Part shown: positions 9,472 through 16,907 of the stretch, one piece after another
How the letters are laid out: every line of letters begins with the position of its first letter
Position numbering within the stretch: the stretch's first letter is position 1
Assembly: GCF_002026305.1 (NCBI RefSeq)
Contig: NZ_MVAB01000001.1
Location: 310,001-374,000 of the forward strand
Direction: 5' to 3'
Source of the DNA: Vagococcus martis
GTDB lineage: Bacteria > Bacillota > Bacilli > Lactobacillales > Vagococcaceae
Length of the DNA stretch: 64,000 bases
The notes under the pieces: generated by a model
The model's input: only the letters and a program-made list of their open reading frames with translations
Databases searched by the model: none
What the model was told of the DNA's origin: nothing
Translations under genes and position numbers: made by a program

Positions 9472-9500
9472 TTTACAAATATGCTCTTACGTGCTATTAT
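9472..9500 (+). promoter_or_regulatory. Ptet: tet(M) promoter
   Basis: The -35 box TTTACA (9472-9477) and the -10 box TATTAT (9495-9500) are separated by exactly 17 bp. The region starts 70 bp after orf13 and 280 bp before tet(M), as expected for the Tn916 tet(M) promoter whose transcript includes the orf12 leader. Confidence 0.8.
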
Positions 9501-9531
9501 TTAAGTATCTATTTAAAAGGAGTTAATAAAT

Positions 9532-9555
9532 ATGCGGCAAGGTATTCTTAAATAA
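9532..9555 (+). CDS. Short leader peptide upstream of orf12 (7 codons)
   Basis: The sequence ATG CGG CAA GGT ATT CTT AAA TAA encodes MRQGILK behind an AAAAGGAG ribosome site (9515-9522). Its codons lie within the left arm of a long inverted repeat (about 9541-9559 pairing with 9627-9641, GGTATTCTTAAA against TTTAAGAATACC). Ribosome movement on it would therefore change leader folding. Whether it is translated is not shown by the sequence. Confidence 0.4.
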   Translation: MRQGILK

Positions 9556-9676
9556 ACTGTCAATTTGATAGTGGGAACAAATAATTGGATGTCCTTTTTT
9601 AGGAGGGCTTAGTTTTTTGTACCCAGTTTAAGAATACCTTTATCATGTGATTCTAAAGTATCCGGAGAATATCTGT

Positions 9677-9763
9677 ATGCTTTGTATGCCTATGGTTATG
9701 CATAAAAATCCCAGTGATAAAAGTATTTATCACTGGGATTTTTATGCCCTTTTGGGTTTTTGA
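9677..9763 (+). CDS. orf12: Orf12, tet(M) leader peptide
   Basis: A 28-residue leader starting MLCMPMVMHKNPSD and ending LLGF, immediately before the tet(M) ribosome site. In the established Tn916 model, tetracycline-slowed ribosomes on orf12 prevent the overlapping terminator from forming, which lets RNA polymerase read into tet(M). The terminator hairpin 9704-9743 lies wholly inside this reading frame, which fits the model. It is too short to be found by length-limited gene callers. Confidence 0.85.
   Translation: MLCMPMVMHKNPSDKSIYHWDFYALLGF
9704..9743 (+). terminator. tet(M) attenuator terminator
   Basis: A perfect 18-bp inverted repeat, AAAAATCCCAGTGATAAA with its complement at 9726-9743, has a 4-nt loop and a T-rich 3' arm. 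It lies inside orf12 and upstream of tet(M), as the attenuation model requires. Confidence 0.85.
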
Positions 9764-9778
9764 ATGGAGGAAAATCAC

Positions 9779-11698
9779 ATGAAAATTATTAATATTGGAG
9801 TTTTAGCTCATGTTGATGCAGGAAAAACTACCTTAACAGAAAGCTTATTATATAACAGTGGAGCGATTACAGAATTAGGAAGCGTGGACAAAGGTACAAC
9901 GAGGACGGATAATACGCTTTTAGAACGTCAGAGAGGAATTACAATTCAGACAGGAATAACCTCTTTTCAGTGGGAAAATACGAAGGTGAACATCATAGAC
10001 ACGCCAGGACATATGGATTTCTTAGCAGAAGTATATCGTTCATTATCAGTTTTAGATGGGGCAATTCTACTGATTTCTGCAAAAGATGGCGTACAAGCAC
10101 AAACTCGTATATTATTTCATGCACTTAGGAAAATGGGGATTCCCACAATCTTTTTTATCAATAAGATTGACCAAAATGGAATTGATTTATCAACGGTTTA
10201 TCAGGATATTAAAGAGAAACTTTCTGCCGAAATTGTAATCAAACAGAAGGTAGAACTGTATCCTAATATGTGTGTGACGAACTTTACCGAATCTGAACAA
10301 TGGGATACGGTAATAGAGGGAAACGATGACCTTTTAGAGAAATATATGTCCGGTAAATCATTAGAAGCATTGGAACTCGAACAAGAGGAAAGCATAAGAT
10401 TTCAGAATTGTTCTCTGTTCCCTCTTTATCATGGAAGTGCAAAAAGTAATATAGGGATTGATAACCTTATAGAAGTTATTACTAATAAATTTTATTCATC
10501 AACACATCGAGGTCCGTCTGAACTTTGCGGAAATGTTTTCAAAATTGAATATACAAAAAAAAGACAACGTCTTGCATATATACGCCTTTATAGTGGAGTA
10601 CTACATTTACGAGATTCGGTTAGAGTATCAGAAAAAGAAAAAATAAAAGTTACAGAAATGTATACTTCAATAAATGGTGAATTATGTAAGATTGATAGAG
10701 CTTATTCTGGAGAAATTGTTATTTTGCAAAATGAGTTTTTGAAGTTAAATAGTGTTCTTGGAGATACAAAACTATTGCCACAGAGAAAAAAGATTGAAAA
10801 TCCGCACCCTCTACTACAAACAACTGTTGAACCGAGTAAACCTGAACAGAGAGAAATGTTGCTTGATGCCCTTTTGGAAATCTCAGATAGTGATCCGCTT
10901 CTACGATATTACGTGGATTCTACGACACATGAAATTATACTTTCTTTCTTAGGGAAAGTACAAATGGAAGTGATTAGTGCACTGTTGCAAGAAAAGTATC
11001 ATGTGGAGATAGAACTAAAAGAGCCTACAGTCATTTATATGGAGAGACCGTTAAAAAATGCAGAATATACCATTCACATCGAAGTGCCGCCAAATCCTTT
11101 CTGGGCTTCCATTGGTTTATCTGTATCACCGCTTCCGTTGGGAAGTGGAATGCAGTATGAGAGCTCGGTTTCTCTTGGATACTTAAATCAATCGTTTCAA
11201 AATGCAGTTATGGAGGGGATACGCTATGGCTGTGAACAAGGATTGTATGGTTGGAATGTGACGGACTGTAAAATCTGTTTTAAGTATGGCTTATACTATA
11301 GCCCTGTTAGTACCCCAGCAGATTTTCGGATGCTTGCTCCTATTGTATTGGAACAAGTCTTAAAAAAAGCTGGAACAGAATTGTTAGAGCCATATCTTAG
11401 TTTTAAAATTTATGCGCCACAGGAATATCTTTCACGAGCATACAACGATGCTCCTAAATATTGTGCGAACATCGTAGACACTCAATTGAAAAATAATGAG
11501 GTCATTCTTAGTGGAGAAATCCCTGCTCGGTGTATTCAAGAATATCGTAGTGATTTAACTTTCTTTACAAATGGACGTAGTGTTTGTTTAACAGAGTTAA
11601 AAGGGTACCATGTTACTACCGGTGAACCTGTTTGCCAGCCCCGTCGTCCAAATAGTCGGATAGATAAAGTACGATATATGTTCAATAAAATAACTTAG
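9779..11698 (+). CDS. tet(M): Tet(M) ribosomal protection protein (tetracycline resistance)
   Basis: A 639-residue EF-G-like GTPase that removes tetracycline from the ribosomal A site. The G1 motif AHVDAGKT is at residues 10-17, followed by RGITIQT (switch), DTPGH and NKID, then the C-terminal EF-G-like domains. The ATG at 9779 is the usual start. A frame opening at 9764 would put the ribosome site GGAGG (9766-9770) inside the gene. The length matches the family. Compared with the Tn916 reference as I remember it, substitutions cluster in the middle (for example [12 protein letters not shown]), which suggests a mosaic allele. Confidence 0.98.
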   Translation: MKIINIGVLAHVDAGKTTLTESLLYNSGAITELGSVDKGTTRTDNTLLERQRGITIQTGITSFQWENTKVNIIDTPGHMDFLAEVYRSLSVLDGAILLISAKDGVQAQTRILFHALRKMGIPTIFFINKIDQNGIDLSTVYQDIKEKLSAEIVIKQKVELYPNMCVTNFTESEQWDTVIEGNDDLLEKYMSGKSLEALELEQEESIRFQNCSLFPLYHGSAKSNIGIDNLIEVITNKFYSSTHRGPSELCGNVFKIEYTKKRQRLAYIRLYSGVLHLRDSVRVSEKEKIKVTEMYTSINGELCKIDRAYSGEIVILQNEFLKLNSVLGDTKLLPQRKKIENPHPLLQTTVEPSKPEQREMLLDALLEISDSDPLLRYYVDSTTHEIILSFLGKVQMEVISALLQEKYHVEIELKEPTVIYMERPLKNAEYTIHIEVPPNPFWASIGLSVSPLPLGSGMQYESSVSLGYLNQSFQNAVMEGIRYGCEQGLYGWNVTDCKICFKYGLYYSPVSTPADFRMLAPIVLEQVLKKAGTELLEPYLSFKIYAPQEYLSRAYNDAPKYCANIVDTQLKNNEVILSGEIPARCIQEYRSDLTFFTNGRSVCLTELKGYHVTTGEPVCQPRRPNSRIDKVRYMFNKIT

Positions 11699-11795
11699 TG
11701 TATTTTATGTTGTTATATAAATATGGTTTCTTGTTAAATAAGATGAAATATTTTTTAATAAAGATTTGAATTAAAGTGTAAAGGAGGAGATAGTT

Positions 11796-11984
11796 ATTAT
11801 AAACTACAAGTGGATATTGTGTCCTGTATGTGGAAATAAAACACGATTAAAGATAAGGGAAGATACTGAATTAAAAAAATTCCCCCTCTATTGTCCGAAA
11901 TGCAGACAAGAAAATTTAATTGAAATAAAGCAGTTCAAAGTAACTGTGATTACAGAGCCAGACGCAAAGACGCAGAGCCGATAA
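11796..11984 (+). CDS. orf6: Orf6, cysteine-rich KTR-type zinc-ribbon protein
   Basis: A 62-residue protein with two CPxC knuckles (CPVCGNKTR and CPKC), a small zinc ribbon containing the KTR signature. There is no ATG. The strong site AAGGAGGA (11781-11788) is best spaced for the ATT at 11796, giving (M)INYKWILCPVC, with ATA at 11799 as an alternative. It lies directly after tet(M) and is probably co-transcribed by read-through. Its function is unknown, though a zinc ribbon is compatible with nucleic-acid or RNA-polymerase binding. Confidence 0.8.
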   Translation: MINYKWILCPVCGNKTRLKIREDTELKKFPLYCPKCRQENLIEIKQFKVTVITEPDAKTQSR

Positions 11985-12018
11985 AATGAGATTAATACAA
12001 TCTCATTTTATCGGCTCT
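11974..12018. terminator. Bidirectional terminator between orf6 and orf9
   Basis: A perfect 19-bp inverted repeat runs from AGAGCCGATAAAATGAGAT (11974-11992) to its complement at 12000-12018, with a 7-nt loop. It overlaps the end of orf6 and stands between two convergent genes. There is only a short U-run on either side, so leakage is plausible. This is relevant because read-through from tet(M) is part of the Tn916 induction model. Confidence 0.75.
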
Positions 12019-12043
12019 TTCCGTTATGTATGGATTCTTTTAA

Positions 12044-12397
12044 TTAGTCTTCGATGTTTCTTGCTTCGTTGATACCGCTGGCTAAAGATTCCATTAAGGA
12101 TAGTTCTTTGTCTGTAAAGCTATCCATGTATTTCTCTATCTGTAATCGTCGGGTGCTTTTTACCAAGTTATTAGCAGGTAAGAAAAATTCATCAACGGAA
12201 ACATGAAGTAACGATACAAGGTCATAAAGAACTTGTATGCTGGGGTGTTGCCCTTTATTTTCAATATTAGTTAAGTACCGTGGGTCAATTTCAATCAATG
12301 CTCCCACTTGTTCACGAGTTAAACCTCGTTTCAATCGAGCTTCTTTAATGGCTAAACCAAAGGCTCTAAAATCATATTTATCTTCTTTTTTACGCAT
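12044..12397 (-). CDS. orf9: Orf9, Cro/CI-type repressor
   Basis: A 117-residue protein with an N-terminal helix-turn-helix (about residues 14-68, containing [23 protein letters not shown]) and an acidic helical C-terminus. In the published Tn916 model Orf9 represses the promoter for orf7-orf8, and antisense transcription from tet(M) lowers Orf9 under tetracycline. Its convergent orientation toward tet(M)-orf6 fits that. AGGTGG stands just before the start on the minus strand. Confidence 0.9.
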   Translation of the reverse strand: MRKKEDKYDFRAFGLAIKEARLKRGLTREQVGALIEIDPRYLTNIENKGQHPSIQVLYDLVSLLHVSVDEFFLPANNLVKSTRRLQIEKYMDSFTDKELSLMESLASGINEARNIED

Positions 12398-12724
12398 AGT
12401 AGACCACCTCTATACATTTTATTGTTCCTACTGAATTAAAAACAGGTATAGAAAAACGTGTTATATGGTTTATAGGTTTATATTTAATAAAAAGCACTAC
12501 TAAACGCCAATAAAAAAAACCGTTATATGGTAGTGCTATTTACGCTGTTAAAATATTGTATATTACTTCCAAATGGCGGTTTGTTGGAGGTCAACGTCGC
12601 CATGAAGTACATCATATACAATAAATTTCCTTACATTGGGTTCTTGTCAAAAAAAGTCGTCTATCTGCAATAGATAAGTACGTCCACCAATGTGGTTTTA
12701 TAAATCATATAGATAGAATAACAG
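12398..12724. promoter_or_regulatory. Divergent control region between orf9 and orf7
   Basis: This stretch has no convincing gene but contains two inverted repeats. The first is a hairpin of AGCACTAC (12493-12500) with GTAGTGCT (12530-12537). The second is a long imperfect cruciform whose outer arms are TATTGTATAT (12554-12563) and ATATACAATA (12614-12623), with an inner GGCG/CGCC stem. Either could be the operator for Orf9 or a folded leader of the orf7 transcript. The promoters for orf9 and orf7 must lie here, but I could not assign boxes with confidence. Confidence 0.5.
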
Positions 12725-12766
12725 AAGCATGTAAACAGAGAAATAAATCTGTTTATATGCTTTTTT
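12725..12766 (+). terminator. Intrinsic terminator upstream of orf7
   Basis: Arms of 15 bp (12725-12739, AAGCATGTAAACAGA, pairing with 12749-12763, one G-U pair) are followed by six T residues, oriented toward orf7. It would stop transcripts entering from the orf9-orf7 control region unless it is overcome, so it may act as an attenuator for orf7-orf8. Confidence 0.65.
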
Positions 12767-12805
12767 GGCTATTCAGAACTTTTTTACAAAGTTTATTTAT
12801 CAGTA

Positions 12806-12893
12806 ATGCAACAAATCCCCCTTTCACATTGGGACTAAGAGTGAAAGGAGATAAACGAGCAAGGCTCACTTCCTTTCCTAGACAGAAAGGGGG
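12806..12893 (+). promoter_or_regulatory. orf7 leader with alternative pairings and a possible 10-codon peptide
   Basis: CCCCCTTTC (12817-12825) is complementary both to GAAAGG (12843-12848, as part of a perfect 8-bp CCTTTCAC/GTGAAAGG pair) and to GAAAGGGGG (12885-12893), which is the orf7 ribosome site. CCTTTC at 12872-12877 can pair with either GAAAGG. A short frame at 12806-12838 (MQQIPLSHWD) runs through the first element. This looks like a switch between open and closed ribosome-site forms, but it is inference from complementarity. The short frame has no good ribosome site of its own. Confidence 0.45.
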
Positions 12894-12901
12894 TGAGAAA
12901 C

Positions 12902-13324
12902 ATGAAACCATCTTCTTTTCAGACCACAATAGAAAATCAGTTTGACTATATCTGTAAACGTGCTATGGAAGACGAGCGAAAGAATTATATGCTTTATCTT
13001 TCAAGGATTGCAAAGCGTGAGGTGTCCTTTTCGGATGTTGGCGATTATCTTGTTAGCCAGTTTGCGACAACAGATAACTATTCAACTGACTTTCAGATTT
13101 TTACACTCAATGGGTTATCAGTAGGCGTTGAAAATGATTTGTTGAGTGAAGCATTACGTGAGTTGCCAGACAAGAAACGTGAAATTCTACTGCTGTTTTA
13201 CTTTATGGACATGAGCGATTCAGAAATTGCAGACCTGTTGAAATTGAACCGTTCTACTGTCTATCGGCATAGAACCAGTGGACTAGCCTTAATTAAAAAG
13301 TTTATGGAGGAATTTGAAGAATGA
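12902..13324 (+). CDS. orf7: Orf7, sigma-70-family-like regulator
   Basis: A 140-residue protein with a C-terminal sigma region-4-like helix-turn-helix (about residues 85-135: LPDKKREILLLFYFMDMSDSEIADLL and onward). In Tn916, Orf7 with Orf8 activates its own promoter, which drives xis-int and, after circularisation, the transfer genes. The ATG at 12902 is 8 nt after AAAGGGGG. An upstream GTG at 12893 lies inside that ribosome site and is unlikely. It ends in an ATGA overlap with orf8, so the two are coupled. Confidence 0.92.
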   Translation: MKPSSFQTTIENQFDYICKRAMEDERKNYMLYLSRIAKREVSFSDVGDYLVSQFATTDNYSTDFQIFTLNGLSVGVENDLLSEALRELPDKKREILLLFYFMDMSDSEIADLLKLNRSTVYRHRTSGLALIKKFMEEFEE

Positions 13325-13551
13325 AAACACAATATCCTATGATTCCCTTTCCTCTCATTGTAAAGGCAACAGATGGCGATACCGAAGCGATTAACCAGAT
13401 TCTACATCATTACAGAGGGTACATAACGAAGCGTTCCCTACGACTTATGAAAGATGAATATGGCAATCAAAGTATGGTCGTTGATGAAGTCTTACGTGGA
13501 AGAATGGAAACCAGACTGATTACAAAGATTTTGTCATTTGAAATTAAGTAA
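13321..13551 (+). CDS. orf8: Orf8, helix-turn-helix partner of Orf7
   Basis: A 76-residue protein that starts inside the stop codon of orf7. It resembles sigma-like regions 1-2 of mobile-element regulators (IVKATDGDTEAINQILHHYRGYI). The pair orf7-orf8 looks like a sigma factor split over two genes, with region 2 here and region 4 in Orf7. The published role is activation of the excision/transfer operon. It is followed by a long untranslated stretch before xis. Confidence 0.88.
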   Translation: MKTQYPMIPFPLIVKATDGDTEAINQILHHYRGYITKRSLRLMKDEYGNQSMVVDEVLRGRMETRLITKILSFEIK

Positions 13552-14011
13552 TATCCTCTCTCCTTTCGTGGAAGCGTGCTAAACCATTCCACGCTTCCCG
13601 AACAGGGAGGTTTGTTATTCCACCAAAGCATATTGAGCTTTCAATGTGTTTTGATAGGCTAACGAGCCATTGTTCTTTGAAAACTGAATAAAAGTAATCG
13701 AATACGTTTCGATAAGAAAAGAGCCAACGGAACTAACCGCCATGACCTATCTTATAAAGATAGCGAGCGATTCATGTTAGTGATCCGAGAAGCAATCTTT
13801 AGCAGGATTGCCTGCAACGACATTCTTATCGTGATAATGATACTCCCATACAGTCAATAGTCCGAGCGTGATAAAACCGTCGCAGGCAATGAGTATGGCT
13901 ACATGAGAACCATGCAGGGGTGGAACTCCCGTGAGCTTTGCTAAAGCTGTTCGATTGCTGGTAAAACAACTTTTATGAAATCCAAATAAGTGATTTGGAA
14001 AGGAGGATTTT
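13552..14011 (+). ncRNA. Structured non-coding leader upstream of xis
   Basis: These 460 bp between orf8 and xis are dense in paired elements. They include GGAAGCGTG (13570-13578)/CACGCTTCC (13590-13598), CTATCTT/AAGATAG near 13,747-13,763, GCAATC/GATTGC near 13,794-13,813, a long-range TGCCTGC/GCAGGCA pairing (about 13,808 with 13,883), and AGCTTT/AAAGCT near 13,934-13,948. A minus-strand 83-codon frame covers 13,777-14,028, but its composition looks non-coding. I infer an untranslated, folded RNA carried on the orf7-orf8-xis-int transcript. Its function is unknown. Confidence 0.5.
13671..13690 (+). promoter_or_regulatory. boxA: rRNA-type boxA antitermination element
   Basis: TGTTCTTTGAAAACTGAATA matches the boxA-containing spacer sequence that precedes 23S rRNA in Firmicutes (TGTTCTTTGAAAACT...), the binding site for NusB-NusE. 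It stands on the transcribed strand about 320 nt before xis. A hairpin 75 bp upstream (13570-13598) has no U-run and could play the part of boxB. Confidence 0.6.
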
Positions 14012-14215
14012 ATGAAGCAGACTGACATTCCTATTTGGGAACGTTATACCCTAACCATTGAAGAAGCGTCAAAATATTTTCGTATTGGCGAAAACAAGCT
14101 ACGACGCTTGGCAGAGGAAAATAAAAATGCAAATTGGCTGATTATGAATGGCAATCGTATTCAGATTAAACGAAAACAATTTGAAAAAATTATAGATACA
14201 TTGGACGCAATCTAG
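14012..14215 (+). CDS. xis: Xis, Tn916 excisionase
   Basis: A 67-residue basic winged-helix DNA-binding protein ([20 protein letters not shown]) that bends the transposon ends and steers Int toward excision. AAAGGAGG precedes the ATG by 7 nt. It stands 81 bp before int, as in Tn916. Confidence 0.97.
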
Positions 14216-14265
14216 CGTCGCCAAAGGGTCTTGTATATGATAAAATAGTATTAAGTCGTATCAAG

Positions 14266-14289
14266 GCTCTTTCCATAAAGGAAAGGAGC
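14266..14289 (+). promoter_or_regulatory. Hairpin covering the int ribosome-binding site
   Basis: GCTCTTTCC (14266-14274) pairs with GGAAAGGAGC (14280-14289), enclosing AAAGGAG, the int ribosome site 8 nt before the ATG. Int translation may be limited unless the stem is opened. Confidence 0.5.
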
Positions 14290-14296
14290 AAATGCC

Positions 14297-15514
14297 ATGT
14301 CAGAAAAAAGACGTGACAATAAAGGTCGAATCTTAAAGACTGGAGAGAGCCAACGAAAAGACGGAAGATACTTATACAAATATATAGATTCATTTGGAGA
14401 ACCGCAATTTGTTTACTCGTGGAAACTTGTGGCTACAGACCGAGTACCAGCAGGAAAGCGTGATTGTATCTCACTTAGAGAGAAAATCGCAGAGTTACAG
14501 AAAGACATTCATGATGGTATTGATGTTGTAGGAAAGAAAATGACACTCTGCCAGCTTTACGCAAAACAGAACGCTCAAAGACCAAAGGTTAGAAAAAACA
14601 CTGAAACTGGACGCAAATATCTTATGGATATTTTGAAGAAAGACAAGTTAGGTGTAAGAAGTATTGACAGTATTAAGCCATCAGACGCTAAAGAATGGGC
14701 TATTAGAATGAGTGAAAATGGTTATGCTTATCAAACCATCAATAACTACAAACGTTCTTTAAAGGCTTCATTCTATATTGCTATACAAGATGATTGTGTT
14801 CGGAAGAATCCATTTGACTTTCAACTGAAAGCAGTTCTTGATGATGATACTGTCCCTAAGACCGTACTAACAGAAGAACAGGAAGAAAAACTGTTAGCCT
14901 TTGCAAAAGCTGATAAAACCTACAGCAAAAATTATGATGAAATTCTGATACTCTTAAAAACAGGTCTTCGTATTTCAGAGTTTGGTGGTTTGACACTTCC
15001 AGATTTAGATTTTGAGAATCGTCTTGTCAATATAGACCATCAGCTATTGAGAGATACTGAAATTGGGTACTACATTGAAACACCAAAGACCAAAAGTGGC
15101 GAACGTCAAGTTCCTATGGTTGAAGAAGCCTATCAAGCATTTAAGCGAGTGTTAGCGAATCGAAAGAATGATAAGCGTGTTGAGATTGATGGATATAGTG
15201 ATTTCCTCTTTCTTAATAGAAAGAACTATCCAAAAGTGGCAAGTGATTACAACGGCATGATGAAAGGTCTTGTTAAGAAATACAATAAGTATAACGAGGA
15301 TAAATTGCCACACATCACTCCACATAGTTTGCGACATACATTCTGTACCAACTATGCAAATGCAGGAATGAATCCAAAGGCATTACAGTACATTATGGGA
15401 CATGCTAATATAGCCATGACGCTGAACTATTACGCACATGCAACATTCGATTCTGCAATGGCAGAAATGAAACGCTTGAATAAAGAGAAGCAACAGGAGC
15501 GTCTTGTTGCTTAG
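14297..15514 (+). CDS. int: Int, Tn916 tyrosine recombinase
   Basis: A 405-residue integrase that cuts and joins the transposon ends during excision and insertion with little target specificity. The N-terminal arm-binding three-strand domain (about residues 1-75) precedes a core-binding SAM-like domain (about 85-170) and the catalytic domain. Visible catalytic residues include the Arg in TGLRISE, HSLRHT and the nucleophile Tyr379 (MTLNYYAHA). The length equals that of the Tn916 protein, and it looks intact. Confidence 0.98.
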   Translation: MSEKRRDNKGRILKTGESQRKDGRYLYKYIDSFGEPQFVYSWKLVATDRVPAGKRDCISLREKIAELQKDIHDGIDVVGKKMTLCQLYAKQNAQRPKVRKNTETGRKYLMDILKKDKLGVRSIDSIKPSDAKEWAIRMSENGYAYQTINNYKRSLKASFYIAIQDDCVRKNPFDFQLKAVLDDDTVPKTVLTEEQEEKLLAFAKADKTYSKNYDEILILLKTGLRISEFGGLTLPDLDFENRLVNIDHQLLRDTEIGYYIETPKTKSGERQVPMVEEAYQAFKRVLANRKNDKRVEIDGYSDFLFLNRKNYPKVASDYNGMMKGLVKKYNKYNEDKLPHITPHSLRHTFCTNYANAGMNPKALQYIMGHANIAMTLNYYAHATFDSAMAEMKRLNKEKQQERLVA

Positions 15515-15688
15515 TAGTACAAATGAATTTACTACTTATTTACCACTTCTGACAGCTAAGACATGAGGAAATATGCAAAGAAACGTGAAGTATCTTCCTA
15601 CAGTAAAAATACTCGAAAGCACATAGAATAAGGCTTTACGAGCATTTAAGAAAATATAAAAAGATAATTAGAAATTTATACTTTGTTT
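15511..15688 (+). other. Right terminus of the transposon with Int arm sites
   Basis: Directly after int, TTAGTAGTAC (15511-15520) and GAATTTACTACTT (15525-15537) form inverted copies of the GTAGTAAATTC-type arm site bound by the Int N-terminal domain. A further ~150 bp of AT-rich sequence ends with GAAATTTATACTTTGTTT (15671-15688). The next bases ATACGA are either coupling sequence or already host, since they continue a host reading frame. Confidence 0.7.
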
Positions 15689-15721
15689 ATACGAAAAACT
15701 AATATTCTCTAATTTAATCAT
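15689..15721 (-). pseudogene. ABC-transporter ATP-binding gene cut by the transposon (5' end only)
   Basis: On the minus strand, AAGGAG overlaps the stop of the permease gene and is followed by an ATG at 15721. The eleven or so host codons read MIKLENISFSY, the classic N-terminus of an ABC ATPase. Reading on into the transposon gives KQSINF and then TAA, so only a 17-residue peptide could be made. The Walker motifs would lie in the missing part, presumably beyond the left end of the element. The identification rests on a short but typical sequence and on the operon context. Confidence 0.75.
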
Positions 15722-15731
15722 AGACTTCTCC

Positions 15732-16907
15732 TTATAGTTGACGTTTTTTTACGGTACTTAATTTAAGTAATAGAATCAACAACAACACTGTCACTCCAAC
15801 GACAAGGTATCCTTGATTTGTCGTAAGGTACGGGGTGGACCAAAAAAAACCTTGATAGCCTGATACTATATCACCACTATATAAGTAACTTGTTGGTGAA
15901 TAGTAAAGTGCGTATATGTCTCCTAATCCATGTCGTTGATAAAATAGACTGGAAAATGTTATTAACACCATCACGACAAGATTGATAAAATCTTGTTTTA
16001 GCCAAAAAGAAACTAAAAACGTGAACAATACAATGGCTAAACAACTTAATCCCATCAAACCGAAACTCTTCACTAAAAACAAACCAATTGTCTCGCTAGA
16101 AAAAGTTGAATTCAAATTAGACACCGCATCAATTGGAAAGACACTGTAACTTGATGGTAAACTTAACGAACCAAATCCTCGGCGTAATCCTATCCAAATA
16201 AACCCGATACTAAGAGGGATTATCATTAAAAAGAGTCCGATAAACGTTATGATCAATTTAGCGATTAGCCGTTTAAATACACTCAAAGGGTAGCCATTTA
16301 CTAAACTCTTATGCTGACGATCTTTACTAATCATATCTACCGAAAACAATATAGCCAACAAACAAAAAAGGACTGGTAAAACTCGGTGCATTAGACGAGA
16401 AACTACTTGCCAAGCTGTCTCTTCATTTAACTGATTTAACGATAACTTACTCGTTTGTTTAGCATACTGTGCCATTTTTGGGCCCATACTTCTATTACCA
16501 TAAAAATTTTCAAACTCCGCGAAATCATTACCATATGTGTAATACAATGGGTTTAGAATCCTACCACCTTCATACCATTCAGCAGTTACTTTCGCATATG
16601 TTTTGAAGTCTTGCTTTTTTAGAGCCTCATATCTTTTTTCTTCAATTGGCAATACCATACGAAATGATTCAACAGCACTTAAAGTGTCTGGGTGAGTCTC
16701 TCCTTCAAGATTCACTGTTTCTAAAAAATGCTTTTTATCTAGGTAGTTTGCTTCTATTTTTTTTAAATTCGTTGTTTCATAAATATTAAAGTTGGGTTCA
16801 ACTTTTATCACAAAAAATAAGGAAAGAAACCCTACAACCAAGTATAAGACGATATTTTTTTTATTATGAAAAAAATCTTGCCCTTCTTGTTTCAAATAAT
16901 TAATCAT
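15732..16907 (-). CDS. ABC-2-type transporter permease
   Basis: A 391-residue membrane protein with an N-terminal span (about residues 20-36), a ~130-residue extracytoplasmic region, then five or six C-terminal spans from about residue 175. This is the layout of ABC-2 family permeases seen in peptide/bacteriocin export or self-protection systems. It overlaps the upstream permease gene by 8 nt, so the two are coupled. The partner ATPase starts 10 bp after its stop and is interrupted by the transposon. The substrate is unknown, and the protein may now be non-functional for lack of its ATPase. Confidence 0.75.
   Translation of the reverse strand: MINYLKQEGQDFFHNKKNIVLYLVVGFLSLFFVIKVEPNFNIYETTNLKKIEANYLDKKHFLETVNLEGETHPDTLSAVESFRMVLPIEEKRYEALKKQDFKTYAKVTAEWYEGGRILNPLYYTYGNDFAEFENFYGNRSMGPKMAQYAKQTSKLSLNQLNEETAWQVVSRLMHRVLPVLFCLLAILFSVDMISKDRQHKSLVNGYPLSVFKRLIAKLIITFIGLFLMIIPLSIGFIWIGLRRGFGSLSLPSSYSVFPIDAVSNLNSTFSSETIGLFLVKSFGLMGLSCLAIVLFTFLVSFWLKQDFINLVVMVLITFSSLFYQRHGLGDIYALYYSPTSYLYSGDIVSGYQGFFWSTPYLTTNQGYLVVGVTVLLLILLLKLSTVKKRQL

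Larger units (their letters stand above)
1..15688 (+). mobile_element. Tn916-like: Tn916-family conjugative transposon (right-hand part, left end outside window)
   Basis: The order orf21(end)-oriT-orf20-orf19-orf18-orf17-orf16-orf15-orf14-orf13-orf12-tet(M)-orf6-orf9-orf7-orf8-xis-int is that of Tn916, and the Xis and Int sequences look like the canonical ones. The right end is placed near 15,688, where Tn916-type terminal sequence meets host coding sequence. The exact base is uncertain by a few positions because of the coupling sequence. Tn916 is about 18 kb, so roughly 2.3 kb at the left (orf24, orf23, orf22 and most of orf21) should lie before the window. No erm or other extra resistance gene is present, so this is the plain Tn916 layout rather than Tn1545. 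Confidence 0.97.

Noticed and set aside
12242-12434. Possible CRISPR-like or direct-repeat signal in the orf9 region
   Set aside because: No repeat-spacer period was found here or anywhere in the window.
13777-14028. 83-codon minus-strand frame opposite the xis leader
   Set aside because: It has no good ribosome site, odd composition and overlap with many RNA hairpins and the xis start. It is kept only as a note under the structured RNA.
15689-15721. ABC ATPase start as a chance frame
   Set aside because: A ribosome site overlapping the permease stop, an ATG at the right spacing, and a family-typical N-terminus together make chance unlikely, so it was kept as a pseudogene.
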